Shown: one piece after another, positions 12,823-25,347 of the stretch | How positions within the stretch are numbered: position 1 is the first letter of the stretch | Layout of the letters: the number at the start of each line of letters is the position of its first letter | From: Callipepla californica brunnescens | Lineage: Eukaryota > Chordata > Aves > Galliformes > Odontophoridae | DNA length: 64,000 nucleotides | Assembly: GCA_023055505.1 (NCBI GenBank) | Contig: JALIRH010000007.1 | Span: 18,655,152 to 18,719,151, forward strand | Direction: 5' to 3' | Notes under the pieces: model-generated | Told to the model about the DNA's origin: nothing | What the model saw: only the letters and a program-made list of their open reading frames with translations | The model's database searches: none | Made by a program: the position numbers and the translations under genes

Positions 12823-15307
12823 CTGCAACAGAAAAAGCAATCATCGTGTTTGACATCTCTCAGAATAGAGCCGTGTAACAACAGAGAAATCACACAGGAT
12901 CTTAACAGTGACAATAACTTGAGGTATGAGCATGCTCAAATTAATGCAATGTCCATATATATACAGTGCATGTAACAATAAAGGGATATTGCCAAGTGCT
13001 GTGAATATCTCATTTGTTTCATGTATTTCGATTATGTATGTTACTGATGCAGCTAGTAGCAGTAACTCCTGTTGAATTTCTTTCTAAGCTCACACTTACT
13101 TAGTTCTAAGTAAATAATTATAATTTAAAATTTATGATTAAACGTTCCACATTCACTCACGGCCTCATGAGATACTGCTTTAGTGATTGTGAGCAGAAAA
13201 TGTTCCTAGCAACACAATGTTCACTAACTGTTCTTGTTAAGAGTTCTGACACTGCTAGATTTAGGAGGAGATCTTAACATTTGGAATAAACCAGTTGTGA
13301 AAGACAGCTGTAATTTGCTTATTATCTGGGAAATACATGCATATTTGGCCAAAATAATAAACCTGGGAAACGCTTGCCGTGAAAATCTCTGAACATCAAC
13401 CAGAACGTCTTACAGCCTTGCAAGAATTTCATTTATTTAATGTAACAGGTATAATGCCAGCCCTGTATTACTACCTGCAGAAGTTTACAAAGAGCATTCT
13501 CGTATTTTCCTGGGTTCCCTCCACACTAAACATCGTGAGCATGCAGAATCCTGCTTCGTGTCATTTGTACTGAATACGGCATTGGTTGATATTACACCAC
13601 TTTCATTTCCTTGCTCCCATCAGCTTTAAGAACAGTTCAGATCTATGTCCTTGGTAACAGTCTTCAGTTTAGGGACTTCATCCCCTTTCAAAACAAAGAA
13701 TAGAAGACACTTCCTGATTTTCTACCTTTTTTTTTCTTTCCAGTAAAATGTTTCTACCAGTGTCCTTATTCAACAAATCCAGCACTCAGAAATGTCCTGC
13801 TCATTCTACAAACCAACAGTTTAGTTAAAGCTGCTGCAATCCATGCTGTGAGCCTCAATGTTCTGAGCTCCTGTCAGTTGAAAACCAGTCCGTGCAGGAG
13901 GCTGAGTTTGTACATGTGGTGCATCAGGACTATGGAGTATATACAACAAGGATGCAGACCAGATTTCCTGAATCTTTATTTACAATCCAACCTAAACTAC
14001 TGAAGCAAAAGAGTTGTTCAGGCTATATGTAGGAGTTGACTCTGATTCCCTGGATCTTTAATGGAAGCATATCTTTGTATATCAACCAAATCATCCAGCA
14101 GGGAATCTATTGCAGCCAGTAGACCTGTGCAGATTTAGGAAGGCCTCCAAACATTCCAAGACACAAAACTCTGAGATGCTCCATCGTGCTATTGCAATGG
14201 GAGAAGCTTTTGCCCCATTTTCTCTGCACACTGTAAAACAGCTAACATATTTACAGTCATCAGCAATACTAAGACCAGTCAGGATAACAGGGGAAAATAC
14301 AACACAAGGAACCTACTATTACAGAGCTTACTTGTAGATTTTTATTTATTTATTTTGCAAAAAATGTCACTGTACATCGGGGATTATTCCACAACAAAAG
14401 AAAATACTCTTAAAGAGACCAAAGTACTCAGCAAAACTGTTTTGATTTTCTAAATGTCAAACTGATTATGATTCATTCACAGATGATGGCAACTGGGGCT
14501 GTGTCAGGGGAGGGTCAGGCTAAGTACATCACACTTTGGTTGCTCCCTTATCACACTCCCATCCTGCTAGCAAGATAAAACTCCTTAGAAAGTATGTTTA
14601 TATAACAGAAGAATTTGGTAGAAGCTAAGCAGCTCTGAAAGTGCTTACAGATGCATGCCAAATAGGGTTTTAAGTATGTGGGTCTCCCATCGAATGACTT
14701 CACTTCAAAATATTTCAAGATATACTAATTGAGTATTCTGCTTCAATACTAAAATGTCACTTGTGATTTCCAGAAAGGTCTGTTTACGCACAGTGCTTCC
14801 CCTTTGTATTTGATATATAATTTTTCTCTTTTGCCATTTATTGCCAGCAAGAAAATGAAATCTTTATCTCTTTAAGAGCTCATCTGCTACCGAAGCTTAT
14901 TCTTCACTTGAAGTCATAATCTGTCTGCACTGCTGTGAATGGTTACTCTGGAGAGGATTATAATGCGGTGAAGGCAGAGGATCATGATTTCAGGTGGAAA
15001 ATTGATTCCTTATCAACAAAGATAATGTTACAGGGGCAGAGTCCTTAGACCAAAACCTGAAATGCTTACTCATTCCTGCAACGAGACTTTGCAGAAAGGA
15101 CTTAAAAGTGATGTAATGTATGGGAGCTGCTGTTCCAAGCTCAGTACAAAAACTAGATCTGCCAGAAATTCACTCAACAGCGAAATGAACAGAGGCATAA
15201 TTTGCCACCTGTGTTACTTATCTTTCAGCTGAGCCCAAAGTTGAAAACTTGCCAAACTAACATGGCAATCAAATTAAAAAATAAAAAAAAAAAGTAAATG
15301 ACAAAAA

Positions 15308-16294
15308 TGAGGCCTATGCTTAGTGGTGCTCCTCAGGGGCCAGTGCTGGGTCTGGTTCTGTTCTACATCTTCATCAGTATTCTTGATGAGGGGATAGAGT
15401 CCACCCTCAGCAAATTGCTGATGATAGAAAGCTGGGAGGAATGGCTAACACACCTGAAGTCTGTGCTGCCATTCAGTGAGACCTGGACAGGCTGGAGAGC
15501 TGGGCAGAAAGGAACCAGATGAGGTTTAACAACAGCAAGTATAGAGTCTTGCACCTAGGGACGAATAACCACATGCACCTGTACAGGTTGAGGGAAGACC
15601 TGCTGGACAGGAGCTCTGAAGAGAGGGACCTGGGTGTCCTGGTGGATGACAGGTTGGGCGTGAACCAGCAGTGTGCCCTGGTGGACAAGAAGGCCAATGG
15701 GACCCTGGTGTGCATTAAAAAGAGCATGGCCAGCAGGTTGAGGGAGGTGATCCTCCCCCTCTACTCCACCCTGGTGAGGCCTCACCTGAAGTATTGTGTC
15801 CAGTTCTGGGCTCCCCATTACAGAAAAGACTGGGATCTCCTCAAGAGTCCAGTGGAGGGCTACAAAGATGATAAAGGCCATGGAACACCTCCCGTATGAG
15901 GAAAGGCTGACAGACCTAGGTCTCTTCAGCCTCGAAAATAGAAGACTCAGAGGGGATCTGATCCATGACTATAAATATCTAAGGAACAGGAGGCAAAGGA
16001 ACAAGACTGAACTCTTCTCTGCAGTGTGTGGTGATAGGATGAGGGGAAATGGCCACAAACTGAAGCATAGGAAGTTCCACACAGATATGCGTGGGAACTT
16101 CTTCACAGTGCAGTGACGGAGCACTGGCACAGGCTGCACAGAGAGGTTGTGGAGTCTCCTTCTCTGGAGATGTTCCAGACCCACCTGGACACCTACCTGT
16201 GCAACCTGGGCTAGGGAGCTGCTTTGGCAGGGGGTTGGACTCAATAATCTCTGGTGGTCACTTCCAACCCATACAGTTCTGTGATTCTATGATT
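15308..16294 (+). mobile_element. CR1 LINE, about 1 kb 3' portion
   Basis: This is the longest forward CR1. It begins at the [14 protein letters not shown] reverse-transcriptase motif, runs through RFNNSKYRVLHLGTNN, EERDLGVLVDDRLGVNQQ and [20 protein letters not shown], and ends with TTCTGTGATTCTATGAT. Several frame breaks make it a dead copy. Confidence 0.96.
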
Positions 16295-17059
16295 TGTTTG
16301 TTTGGTAAAGAAAGCACTATTTTAGATGGCAAGCCAGAGGTGGAGAGCAGGAAAGTATTACATAGCATTCAGGGACACACAGTACGCAGTCTGAGACCAA
16401 GCCACTAAGGAAACACTGGAGATTTTAAGATCATGCAGGCAACGTGAGGTTGCTCTAACAATGTTAAGCAATTTGTACTTTCCAGTGTCTTGTGAATGGT
16501 CACTGGGCAGTGACAAACCTTTTCTTCTTTGCATTGACTGATAGCTGTTCTTTCCTGGACGCTACTGCTTCATTCCTGTCTGAATGAATTTGTATTCATT
16601 TGCATATCAGAAAGAAAAACAAGGAAAAGAAAAAAGGACCTGAGATAATCTTTTCTCCAAACTCATTCGTCCTTCTGGTTAGCTCCCTAAAGAAGCTAAC
16701 TTTGAAGGAATGCTGGAAAGATCTACCTTCTAGCTACGTTCTGTGAATTATTCTTTTTATGCCTTCTCTAAAGGTTGTGGGTTTTGGTTTTTTTTTCTGG
16801 AATGAAATGTGGTTACACTGAATAGACCTGTTGTGTCCATCATTTCATCTAAACTAACGATGAATGTTCCAAATTGGCACCATGTGCCAGTGAGCACAGC
16901 TGGCTGGTTGTATGAAATAATCCCATGGTAAGATGCTCTGATAAAGAAGTATCTTCCTTACCCAGACAAATTTTAGGATCACACCTCTGATTCAGGGCCT
17001 CATTTGTGTGTACAGAAACATTCTGTGGGCTCCCTCTCACCAAAGCTCAGCAGATTGAT

Positions 17060-17391
17060 ACCTCTATAACTACCTGAAGGGAGGTTGTAGTGAGCTGGGG
17101 ACCTGCCTCTTATCTCCTGGAACTGGTGATAGGATGAGAGGGAACAGCCTCAAGTTGCACCAGAGACTCAGGCTGGAGGTTAGGAAATACTACTGCTCTG
17201 AGCATTCAGGCCCTGGAACGAGCTGCCCAGGGAGGTGATGGAGTCACCAACCCTGGAGGTGTTCAAGAAACATTTAGATATTGCACTGATGAACATTGTT
17301 TAGAGAGAACTATTGGTGACAGGTGAACAGTTGGACTAGATGATTTTGTAGGTCTTTTCCAGCCGTGGTGATTCTATGATTGATTCTATGA
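17060..17391 (+). mobile_element. CR1 LINE 3' end
   Basis: It begins 'CTCTATAACTACCTGAAGGGAGG' within 20-nt blocks typical of CR1 and ends 'GATTCTATGATTGATTCTATGA'-type repeats, giving the 3' end about 330 nt long. Confidence 0.92.
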
Positions 17392-18437
17392 GCTCCCCAG
17401 TCTCCCTTTGGAACAGGTGAAGTCAGCAGGTCAGACAAACCTGTAACAACTGCTTCTCTCCACTGGCCATAAATGAAGCCCAGGCTGACTCCTTCACTCA
17501 TAGATGGCTGCGCACTACGTGTCCAAGACCAGACAGCATGAATCTGACCCACAATGAACATGAGGAATTTGGTCTGCCTTGAATACACTATTCATCCTTC
17601 CATCTACATCGTATCATCAGGTTTCCTCTTATTTTCCTCTTCCCATAGAAAAAATTGCAGTCTTTTCAGTCAGTTCTGTGTGAGAGTTTTATGTGTCTCT
17701 ATCACTAACATAACCCTTCCTGGACCCACATAATTTAGCACAATATTCTTATTAATTCCTATTAATGAGAAATATATTAGCATTGTCTGATTTATAATAT
17801 TAAGAACAGGATTTTGAACCTTCTTAAACAACCTCTTGATTTTTTGCTTTTATGAGGACATCTTGGATAATGGTTAACATTTTTTCTTTCACTTTCTTCA
17901 TTTTTCTGATTTCCTTTCTAACTGTTCAGTTGATATTTTAATAGAGCCAGATGAACACAGCAGTGTTTCCTATGAGTGCATTATTGCATTGGTGACACTA
18001 ATCTGTGCTCTGTTCTATAGTTACACTGCTCATTAATTCACCAGGTCCTTTTTTCCCTTCATTCTAGCCTTCTACAATCCCTGCTGCCTTCATCATGCAT
18101 TATCTACTATCATACTAATTCTTTTTTTTTTTTCCTAGTATGAATTCTATGTAGAACATATTGGGAGCTAGAATTCTAACTTTGTAACTTAACCTTCACA
18201 GCAAGCATGTATTTTCAGAGTCATCAAACATTAAGAGATGTAAGAGTGCCTTATCTGATGTCCAGATGCATTAACTTCAGTGAACTGCAACTCACTTTAC
18301 CTTCTGGCAGAGCTTCAGTAAACGGCAGAAAAACTGCTAGTAAAGCAACATTTCAGCACACCAGCAGGAATGGCAGCTGAACTCAACTTCGTTTGCAAGT
18401 GCCTTTACAGATATTTGAGTGTGTCTCTTAGCTTAAA

Positions 18438-19000
18438 TGGCAAGGGCACCCACATAGTGGACCAAGGGAAGCCAGCTGATGTAATCTCTTTGGATTTCAG
18501 CAAATCTTTGTTTCTCACAGTATCCTTTTGGACACAATGTCTGCCATACAGTTAGGCAAGTACATAAAATGATGGGTGAAAAATGAGTTGAGAGGTCAGG
18601 CTCAAAGGCTCACAGTAAATGGGGCTACATCAGGCCAGCAGTCACTCACTAGTGTGGCTTGCCTGGGCTTCATTTTAGGTCCAGTGTAATTTAATATTTT
18701 CATCAATGACTCAGTCACAGGACTTGAAGGTATACAAAGTCTGTGGACAGCACTACATTAGGAGGAGCTGTTGACTGCTTCAAGGGTAGAGAGACCTTGC
18801 AGAGAAACCATGCCATATTAAGAGGGCAGGGCAATCACCAACTGCATGAAGCATAACAAAAGCAAATGCCAAATTCTGCACCTGGGACGGGGAAACCTCT
18901 CTGAGTCTCTGCACAACAAAACCAAAGGAAAGATACCCAACCCTTTTAAGGTTTTTGACAGTGGTTGTGTGTGCATGAGAATTGTCATCTATTTATCACT
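18438..19000 (+). mobile_element. Old, degraded CR1 LINE (reverse-transcriptase region)
   Basis: Weaker similarity than the other copies: 'GADVISLDFSKAFD'-type coding is seen as DVISLDFSKSLF at 18480-18515, and KHNKSKCQILHLGRGN at 18849-18896 follows the usual spacing. There are many frame breaks. The left and right edges are approximate. Confidence 0.8.
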
Positions 19001-19850
19001 GTCAATTAATGGTGTCAATAAATGGTCTTCAAATTGTCTCGAAGTTTGGAAACTTTCATGTATATGCAACCTAGAACATCTTACAGCCTGGAGACATTAG
19101 GATACACAGTACCAGAACCACTCTCAAGACTCTGGAGTTCTAAGCTGTTTTGCAGACAGGCTGAAATAGAACTAAACCCTAAAGCTGAAGTGCTTACTGG
19201 AACAAAAATGGCAGGCTTAATTAAATATTAAATCCATTAATTGTATCAAATTCCCCTTCAAGCTGAGAGAACTTTCAGAGTATTTCTGCTACGCATATTT
19301 AAAGCTTTATTACGTGCACCTGTATTTTAAGACCAGCTTTAATTCTGACGACTCAAATTGCATTACACAGTGACTTCCATACTAAATGTGCTCCATTTAC
19401 AAACAAAGAAACCAAAAAATACACTATTTATTTAACTGCCAGTCCTGTAAGTTCAATTCAAAATCCAGGAATCATGTTAAGTCCTCCTTTACTTACACAA
19501 TAATGATTGTTTATTAAAGGTAGGAATTAAATTTTCTATAGCAAGAAGACTACCTACATATTACTTCACAAACACACAAGAAGGAAACAAATGTATTTGC
19601 TCTTTCTTGGTTACAACAGCCCCCAAAATATACACCACGATCTTTTGTTGTTGTTGTTTTGTTTGTCAGGGTTACTTCTATAAAGATCTGAACAGCTAAA
19701 CATCAAATGTAACATTTCATGTTCAATTCTCACTCTCATTAACAAGCGTTCACTGGTGCTTCTTCACACATATTCTATTTATCTTGTGTGACTTTATTTT
19801 TATCATCTAAAGCCTAAATTCCAAACACTGCAGGAATTATTTCTCAGATA

Positions 19851-19941
19851 CAGAATCAGAGTTGTAAGGTTTGAAAGGGACCACCAGAGATCACTGAGTC
19901 CAACCCTCTCCCAAAGCAGCTCCCTAGCCCAGGTTGCACTA
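19851..19941 (-). mobile_element. CR1 LINE 3' end remnant
   Basis: A reverse copy of the CR1 3' end: CAGAATCAGAGTTGTAAGG, then AAGGGACCACCAGAGATCA and the 'CCTAGCCCAGGTTGCAC' block. Confidence 0.88.
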
Positions 19942-21293
19942 TGGCTAGACTATGTAACTATGGGACCAGGTTGCACTGAAGACTCTGATTTTACATTGGA
20001 AAAAATAGTATTGTTTTGGCACATAAGTCCAAACATTCAAGACAATTACAAGTAATTGCCTTTTACGAAACCTGAGCAAGATTATTTTTCCAACTCAGTT
20101 TGTGAAATACAGTATCAGCAGCCTGCCTTCCAGCCTCTAAATGAGCACACAAGTGTACAAATACAAGCCCTCATCTGACCTTAGATTTTAAGATGGATAA
20201 ATGAATTTGGAGTATAACTTTTAATAATGCATGCTGTATTACACTTCTCATTGGCTTGTGCTTGGTTGTTATGTTTTTTCTTTTACAATTGCAAAGATAG
20301 AACTCCTAACAAACAAGTAAGCTCTGATAGGAAAATTTGATGACATGTAAGCAAGTAACTGGTATCCCCAGTTATGCCTCAAGGTACCCTTTAAGTACCC
20401 TTTCCTGTCTAAATCTATGAACCACAGAAGCTAGCCTGCTCTTTAAGTAGCTCTAAGATTCTCTACAAGAAGGTTGGCAGTTCTCCACTGCTGTCTTGCC
20501 GTTCTTAGCCTCTATGATAGCTTGCCTCAGTTCCTTCACTATTACCTCAGGACAGCACAACCTTACAGAAAGGATGGAAAAATTATTCAAGAACAAAAAC
20601 ATATTGGAGTACTGATTGATCTGCAAAGCACAATCACATTTCAAACATACTAGCTTGTTCCCAAGCATTTCCCTTTCACGTGATCAGTATATGGTGTAGA
20701 ACCTGAGTCTGTCATGAGGAAATAACTACCTAAACAGCTTCTCAAATATTAAAAATACAGCAAGAAAGAGAATAAGACACAAACGCTGCTAAACTACACC
20801 ACTGCTGCCCAACATGTAAAAAGAAATAAACATCTGTCTCATGCCTTTGTATGAAGTGCAAAGTGGAGAAAGAATTTATACCACCTCAGAATGTGAAGAT
20901 GCCCACATAACCAAAATAGATACACAACTGAAGAGAATTAACAGGTGTAGGGTGGGAAACAAAATGAATAATACTGAACGGTATTGTCAGTCAAGATATC
21001 TGATGGATAGCATAATTTAAAAAGATTATCAAGGTGACAAAGAGACTATCAATAATAAGGGAAATGCTCACCCATCTCCAAAGACCAAAGCTCACAGGGG
21101 GAAACTCCACAAAAGAGGATCTTAGTGGTGGTCAGCCCTTAAATGGGGTCTGGGAGAGGTGGAGTCAGACTCCACCCCCTTCTGGTCACACAGGCGAATT
21201 GCCTTCACCTGTGCTCCCACAGCTGACTCAGTGCTCACCTCAGGTGATCGATCAGTGGTTCATGCTGTGATTCAACAGCTCCCATACAACATG

Positions 21294-21319
21294 CATATAT
21301 ATATATACATACATATAGA
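21294..21319. repeat. (AT)n / CATA simple repeat
   Basis: An alternating AT run followed by ACATACATATAG in the large DST intron. Confidence 0.85.
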
Positions 21320-23670
21320 TGCGAGACTCCTGGGGTGGAATTTAGGTATCTATTAAGATACGTGGATTCAGATACCAACATTTACATATATGAATGAGTA
21401 TCTCCTTCTGGAGCTAGTCTAAAGCTCCTATTATAGTCAATGAAATTTGCAGTCAATATAGTTGGTGAGGCTTGAAGAACTACTCAGCTCACCCTAAAGC
21501 ACACACCTACTCTAGGTCAGCTGAATAGCTCTATAGTCTGTAAAACTGTAAATGCTTACAAAGAGCTTGTCTCGCTGTATACAAGGATACTGTTTTTGCA
21601 AAGTCATTTTCCAACTCTGGCTACGCTTCACACATATGAAGGTGGCAGCAGCAGATCAGAAAGGAATGATGCCTTGACCTAGTTGTATCAATTTGTTCTC
21701 TAGAACAAAAGAGGAGAAAAAACGTAATACCTCAATCTGACATGATTATGCATTTCAGTTTAGTTCAGATATCCATAAATAAAGCTTTGTAAGAATTGTG
21801 TTCCAATTCCAGTTTGCTCTGTTTAACTTGCCACCCTGAAGCTGAGAGCTGTTGTTCTAACAGCTAAGTGGACAGCAGCAATAAGGACATTGGCACAAGC
21901 CGTGAGAAACATGTCTGCCCAAGTGTCAAATGTAGCCAGTTTCCTCAGCTGATGTAGTATTTTTGCACTGCAGCCATAACTCATGTTTCACTGCCACTGA
22001 TGAGTCAGGAAGAACCAACCACAAACTCTCCTTGAGACAAGGCCACAGAGCACAAGGAAGCACAAAGCTCAAACGCTTTGGATAGAAGCACCCAGATAAC
22101 AAGTGCCCAGGCACACAGCTCACACGTGAACTAGAAGCACAAGGAATCAGATCAAATACAACCTGTCATGTTTGCACTGGATCAAGATCATTCATACCAG
22201 CAGTGAGTGTAAAGACCTAATCAAGCGTCTCTGCAACACTGTGCTAATTCCTTGTCCAGGAGATGTGGAGGAGCCGAGTACTCTCATGCCAAGTCTGGGG
22301 CCTCACGTGCCCTCCAGACTATGGAGATTATGGAGGCAGGTTGAGAAACCACAGATCTGTTCACTTTGGATGTGGCTGAGCTAAACAAGCCAAACCCAAA
22401 TGAACCCACTTCTGTATGACAACAGTGAGGTGATCTTACCCTGTGCTCAGCATGGCTCTTCCACAGCATGCCCAAGGTGCCACTCTTCAAAAGGCCTGGG
22501 AGTTGCATTTCCATGTCCTAGGACAACACGAGCAATAGCCCAGGAGCTGAAAGAGCCCTGAGGGTAGTACTATCATGCCCATGCACTGCTTTCTTTTATA
22601 AAATACGTAAAGTACTGAGTTATTTCTATGCAACCTGATCTGCCATTGCTGCAATCTAACCACAGTATCTGAGGAATCACTGCAGAGGGTTAAGATTTTC
22701 TGAGCTATACGTGGCCTGTGGACCCCTGCACAATCCTTTCCATCTGTACAAGAGTCATTTCTACTGTTGATGTGGTAATACACATGATTACCACAGGTAT
22801 GGCCTCAGCTATTTTAATTCACAGTTTCAATCTGAGGTTAATTTCGGCCAGTAAATGACAGCTGGATGCTCCTACTCAGTACATGGGTAAGGACATACAC
22901 AGACAAGCTGTGCCCCACCTATATCACCTTGAAACAACCACAGCTTCACTTTCTTGCTTGCAAGCAGCAGCCTGTGTGCACCAGGATTGCAAACTATAAA
23001 CTGGCATGCAACACAGCGGAGGCTGCAATCAAAACTAAGACATATATTTCTAGAGATAAAAGGAGACACTGAGAACTCATACTGTAAGTATCTGAATACT
23101 TTCATGACAGCTGGAAGGCTGTTGGCATGACTGTAATAACGGGAAATTAAAAAATAAGAATTTGTACTCTGTGCCAGATCATTATGTGGTGATTATCCCT
23201 ATCCTAACAGAGAGCTGTGAGGACGTGTTCACTTATAATGCAGGTCTCAGAATGCAGTGTATTGAGACCATGCCTTACCTATTGATGTGCACTGTGACAC
23301 TATGTCAGCGTTTTATCAAATGACTGATGGAGCTAAGAAGGAAATCCCCTCTGCATTTCAATGCTCTGCTCTCAGAAGCTGGAATAGAGCTACAGGAAGC
23401 CAGTCAGCTATAGAAATATATAGGGCATTTCTACACTGCACTGTAGCACAGAGCAAAGGCACCTAGGTTACCTCATCTGGAGTTAGCTCAGGAACCCAAG
23501 CGATCTTGCTGCAGCAGCTGGGGACTTGCCATCTATTTTGTGATATGATTGCCAAGCAGGCTGTTTCTCAGCATAGGCCATTGCTTGCTGGGCTACCTAA
23601 ACACAGTACTGCAGTAAATTAAACTAGCACTCGTGGACAGACAAAGTACTATATGCAGAATCCCAGTAGT

Positions 23671-23770
23671 ACCTCACCTGCAACCTACTGCAGGGAACTT
23701 GCTTTAGCAGGAGGATTGGACTAGATGACACCCAGAGGCCCCTTCCAGCACCTACATTTCTGTGATTCTG
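23671..23770 (+). mobile_element. CR1 LINE 3' end remnant
   Basis: A forward 100-nt piece with 'GGACTAGATGACACCCAGAGG', 'CCCCTTCCAGCACC' and TTCTGTGATTCTG. Confidence 0.85.
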
Positions 23771-25251
23771 TACTGTGTTACAGCACAGTGTGACATTCTG
23801 CTTGGGCCCATGTCACTGGACATAATGAGAAATGGATAGAAGAACTTGTCCTTGTACAGTATAACCTATATTTACAGATCTCTGCTCATTCCTATACATA
23901 AGCGCTTTCATACATCTAAGAAAACAATTTATTTTTGTTTTTGTCTATGATTTATTTTCCCTAAACCTTGTCCCTTAACTCTTAAGGCCGCTAATGGAAA
24001 AACAGCTTAGATATCCTGGGGGAAAAACATGTCAAACATAAAAGTAAAACATTTCCAGGCTGATGAAGCTCTGTAAAGACGAAGAGACAGCCTTTGAATA
24101 GGTGCACGAATGTATTTTTCTGGCTGGTGCTGTACATTTCTGTTGCTCCTTCAATGCACTTCCTCCAGTCATACGGAAGAGTAATTTCAGCTCGGAGGGT
24201 CTGCCCATTTCTCTTTTCATTGGAGCAATGTATATCTAGAACAGTTTATAAATAACTCCACAACGCTTGGGATGAGTTATAGGGCAGGTCTTCAAAGACT
24301 ATTCATTAGCACTTAATAAGATATCAAGAATTGTATTTTTAAGGCCATTGTCTCACAATTAGCCTCGGAAGGGAGATGGTTATGACTAAGCTATGCTTAC
24401 GGATAAATACATGACAACTCCTGGGCATCCGTTATTGGCAAAGTCAACACATGCACTTACTGCAGATTGTTCCACTACAGTGTATCCATTGTATGATAAT
24501 GGAGGATTTTGCAAATTTATTTGCTCTCAAAAACTGTCGTTAGATTTAGCTGACCTATATATATTTATATATGGTCTATTCTACAAACAAAATGAGAATT
24601 CTGCAAAACTCAAATGACAAAATTGTTATTCGTCGTTTGCTACAGCTATGGTTTATATAGGCTACAATCCCTTCACACAGCCTTTCCATACTGGGGCAAT
24701 TCCTGTTTGCCTTCCTCGTGTGGCCAGTCCCACCAGGCACGCACCTGCTTTTAAGGGAAATCAGAATTTATGGCGGACTGTGAAACTTAGATGGATTTGC
24801 TTCCTAGCAGGGTTACACCTGCGGGTCACAGGAGAACCATTCACATAAAGCTTGCCCAAAATATACGAGTCAAAACAAAATAAATGCAGAAAGATACAGT
24901 GTTGTTCCTGACTACCCACAGACAATGAGATCTTCCTATCCTGAGGTAGCTGTATCTTTGAATTTAAAAGACAAGGGAAAATCTCTAAAGCTGAGAGAAA
25001 ATTTCAGGCAAAAAACAAATTATAAATCTTTTAAATTTTTATCCCAGTAAGAACCATCACATTAGCAAATTAGCAGTTAGTACAAATATCCCTTCACAAT
25101 CTCTCTGAAATAGAAAACAAAACTGCTTAACAATTTTGAATGAGAACTTGCCTACTCATGAACACTCAAACGGTGAGATTTCAAGAACTGTCCCCCTTGG
25201 ATTACTGCTGTAAGACAGTCATTTGCAGCAGGCTAGTCCTCCAAAGTCTGT

Positions 25252-25347
25252 CAGAATCACAGAATTGTAGGGGTTGGAAGGGACCTCTAGAGATCATCGA
25301 GTCCAGCCCCCCTGCCAAAGCAGCTCCCTAGCCCAGGCTGCACAGGT
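25252..25347 (-). mobile_element. CR1 LINE 3' end remnant
   Basis: Reverse orientation: CAGAATCACAGAATTGTAGG, GGGACCTCTAGAGATCATCG, and CCCTAGCCCAGGCTGCACAG. Confidence 0.92.

Noticed and set aside
15519..15899. 126-codon frame that looks like a gene
   Set aside because: It is the C-terminal part of the CR1 reverse-transcriptase ORF.
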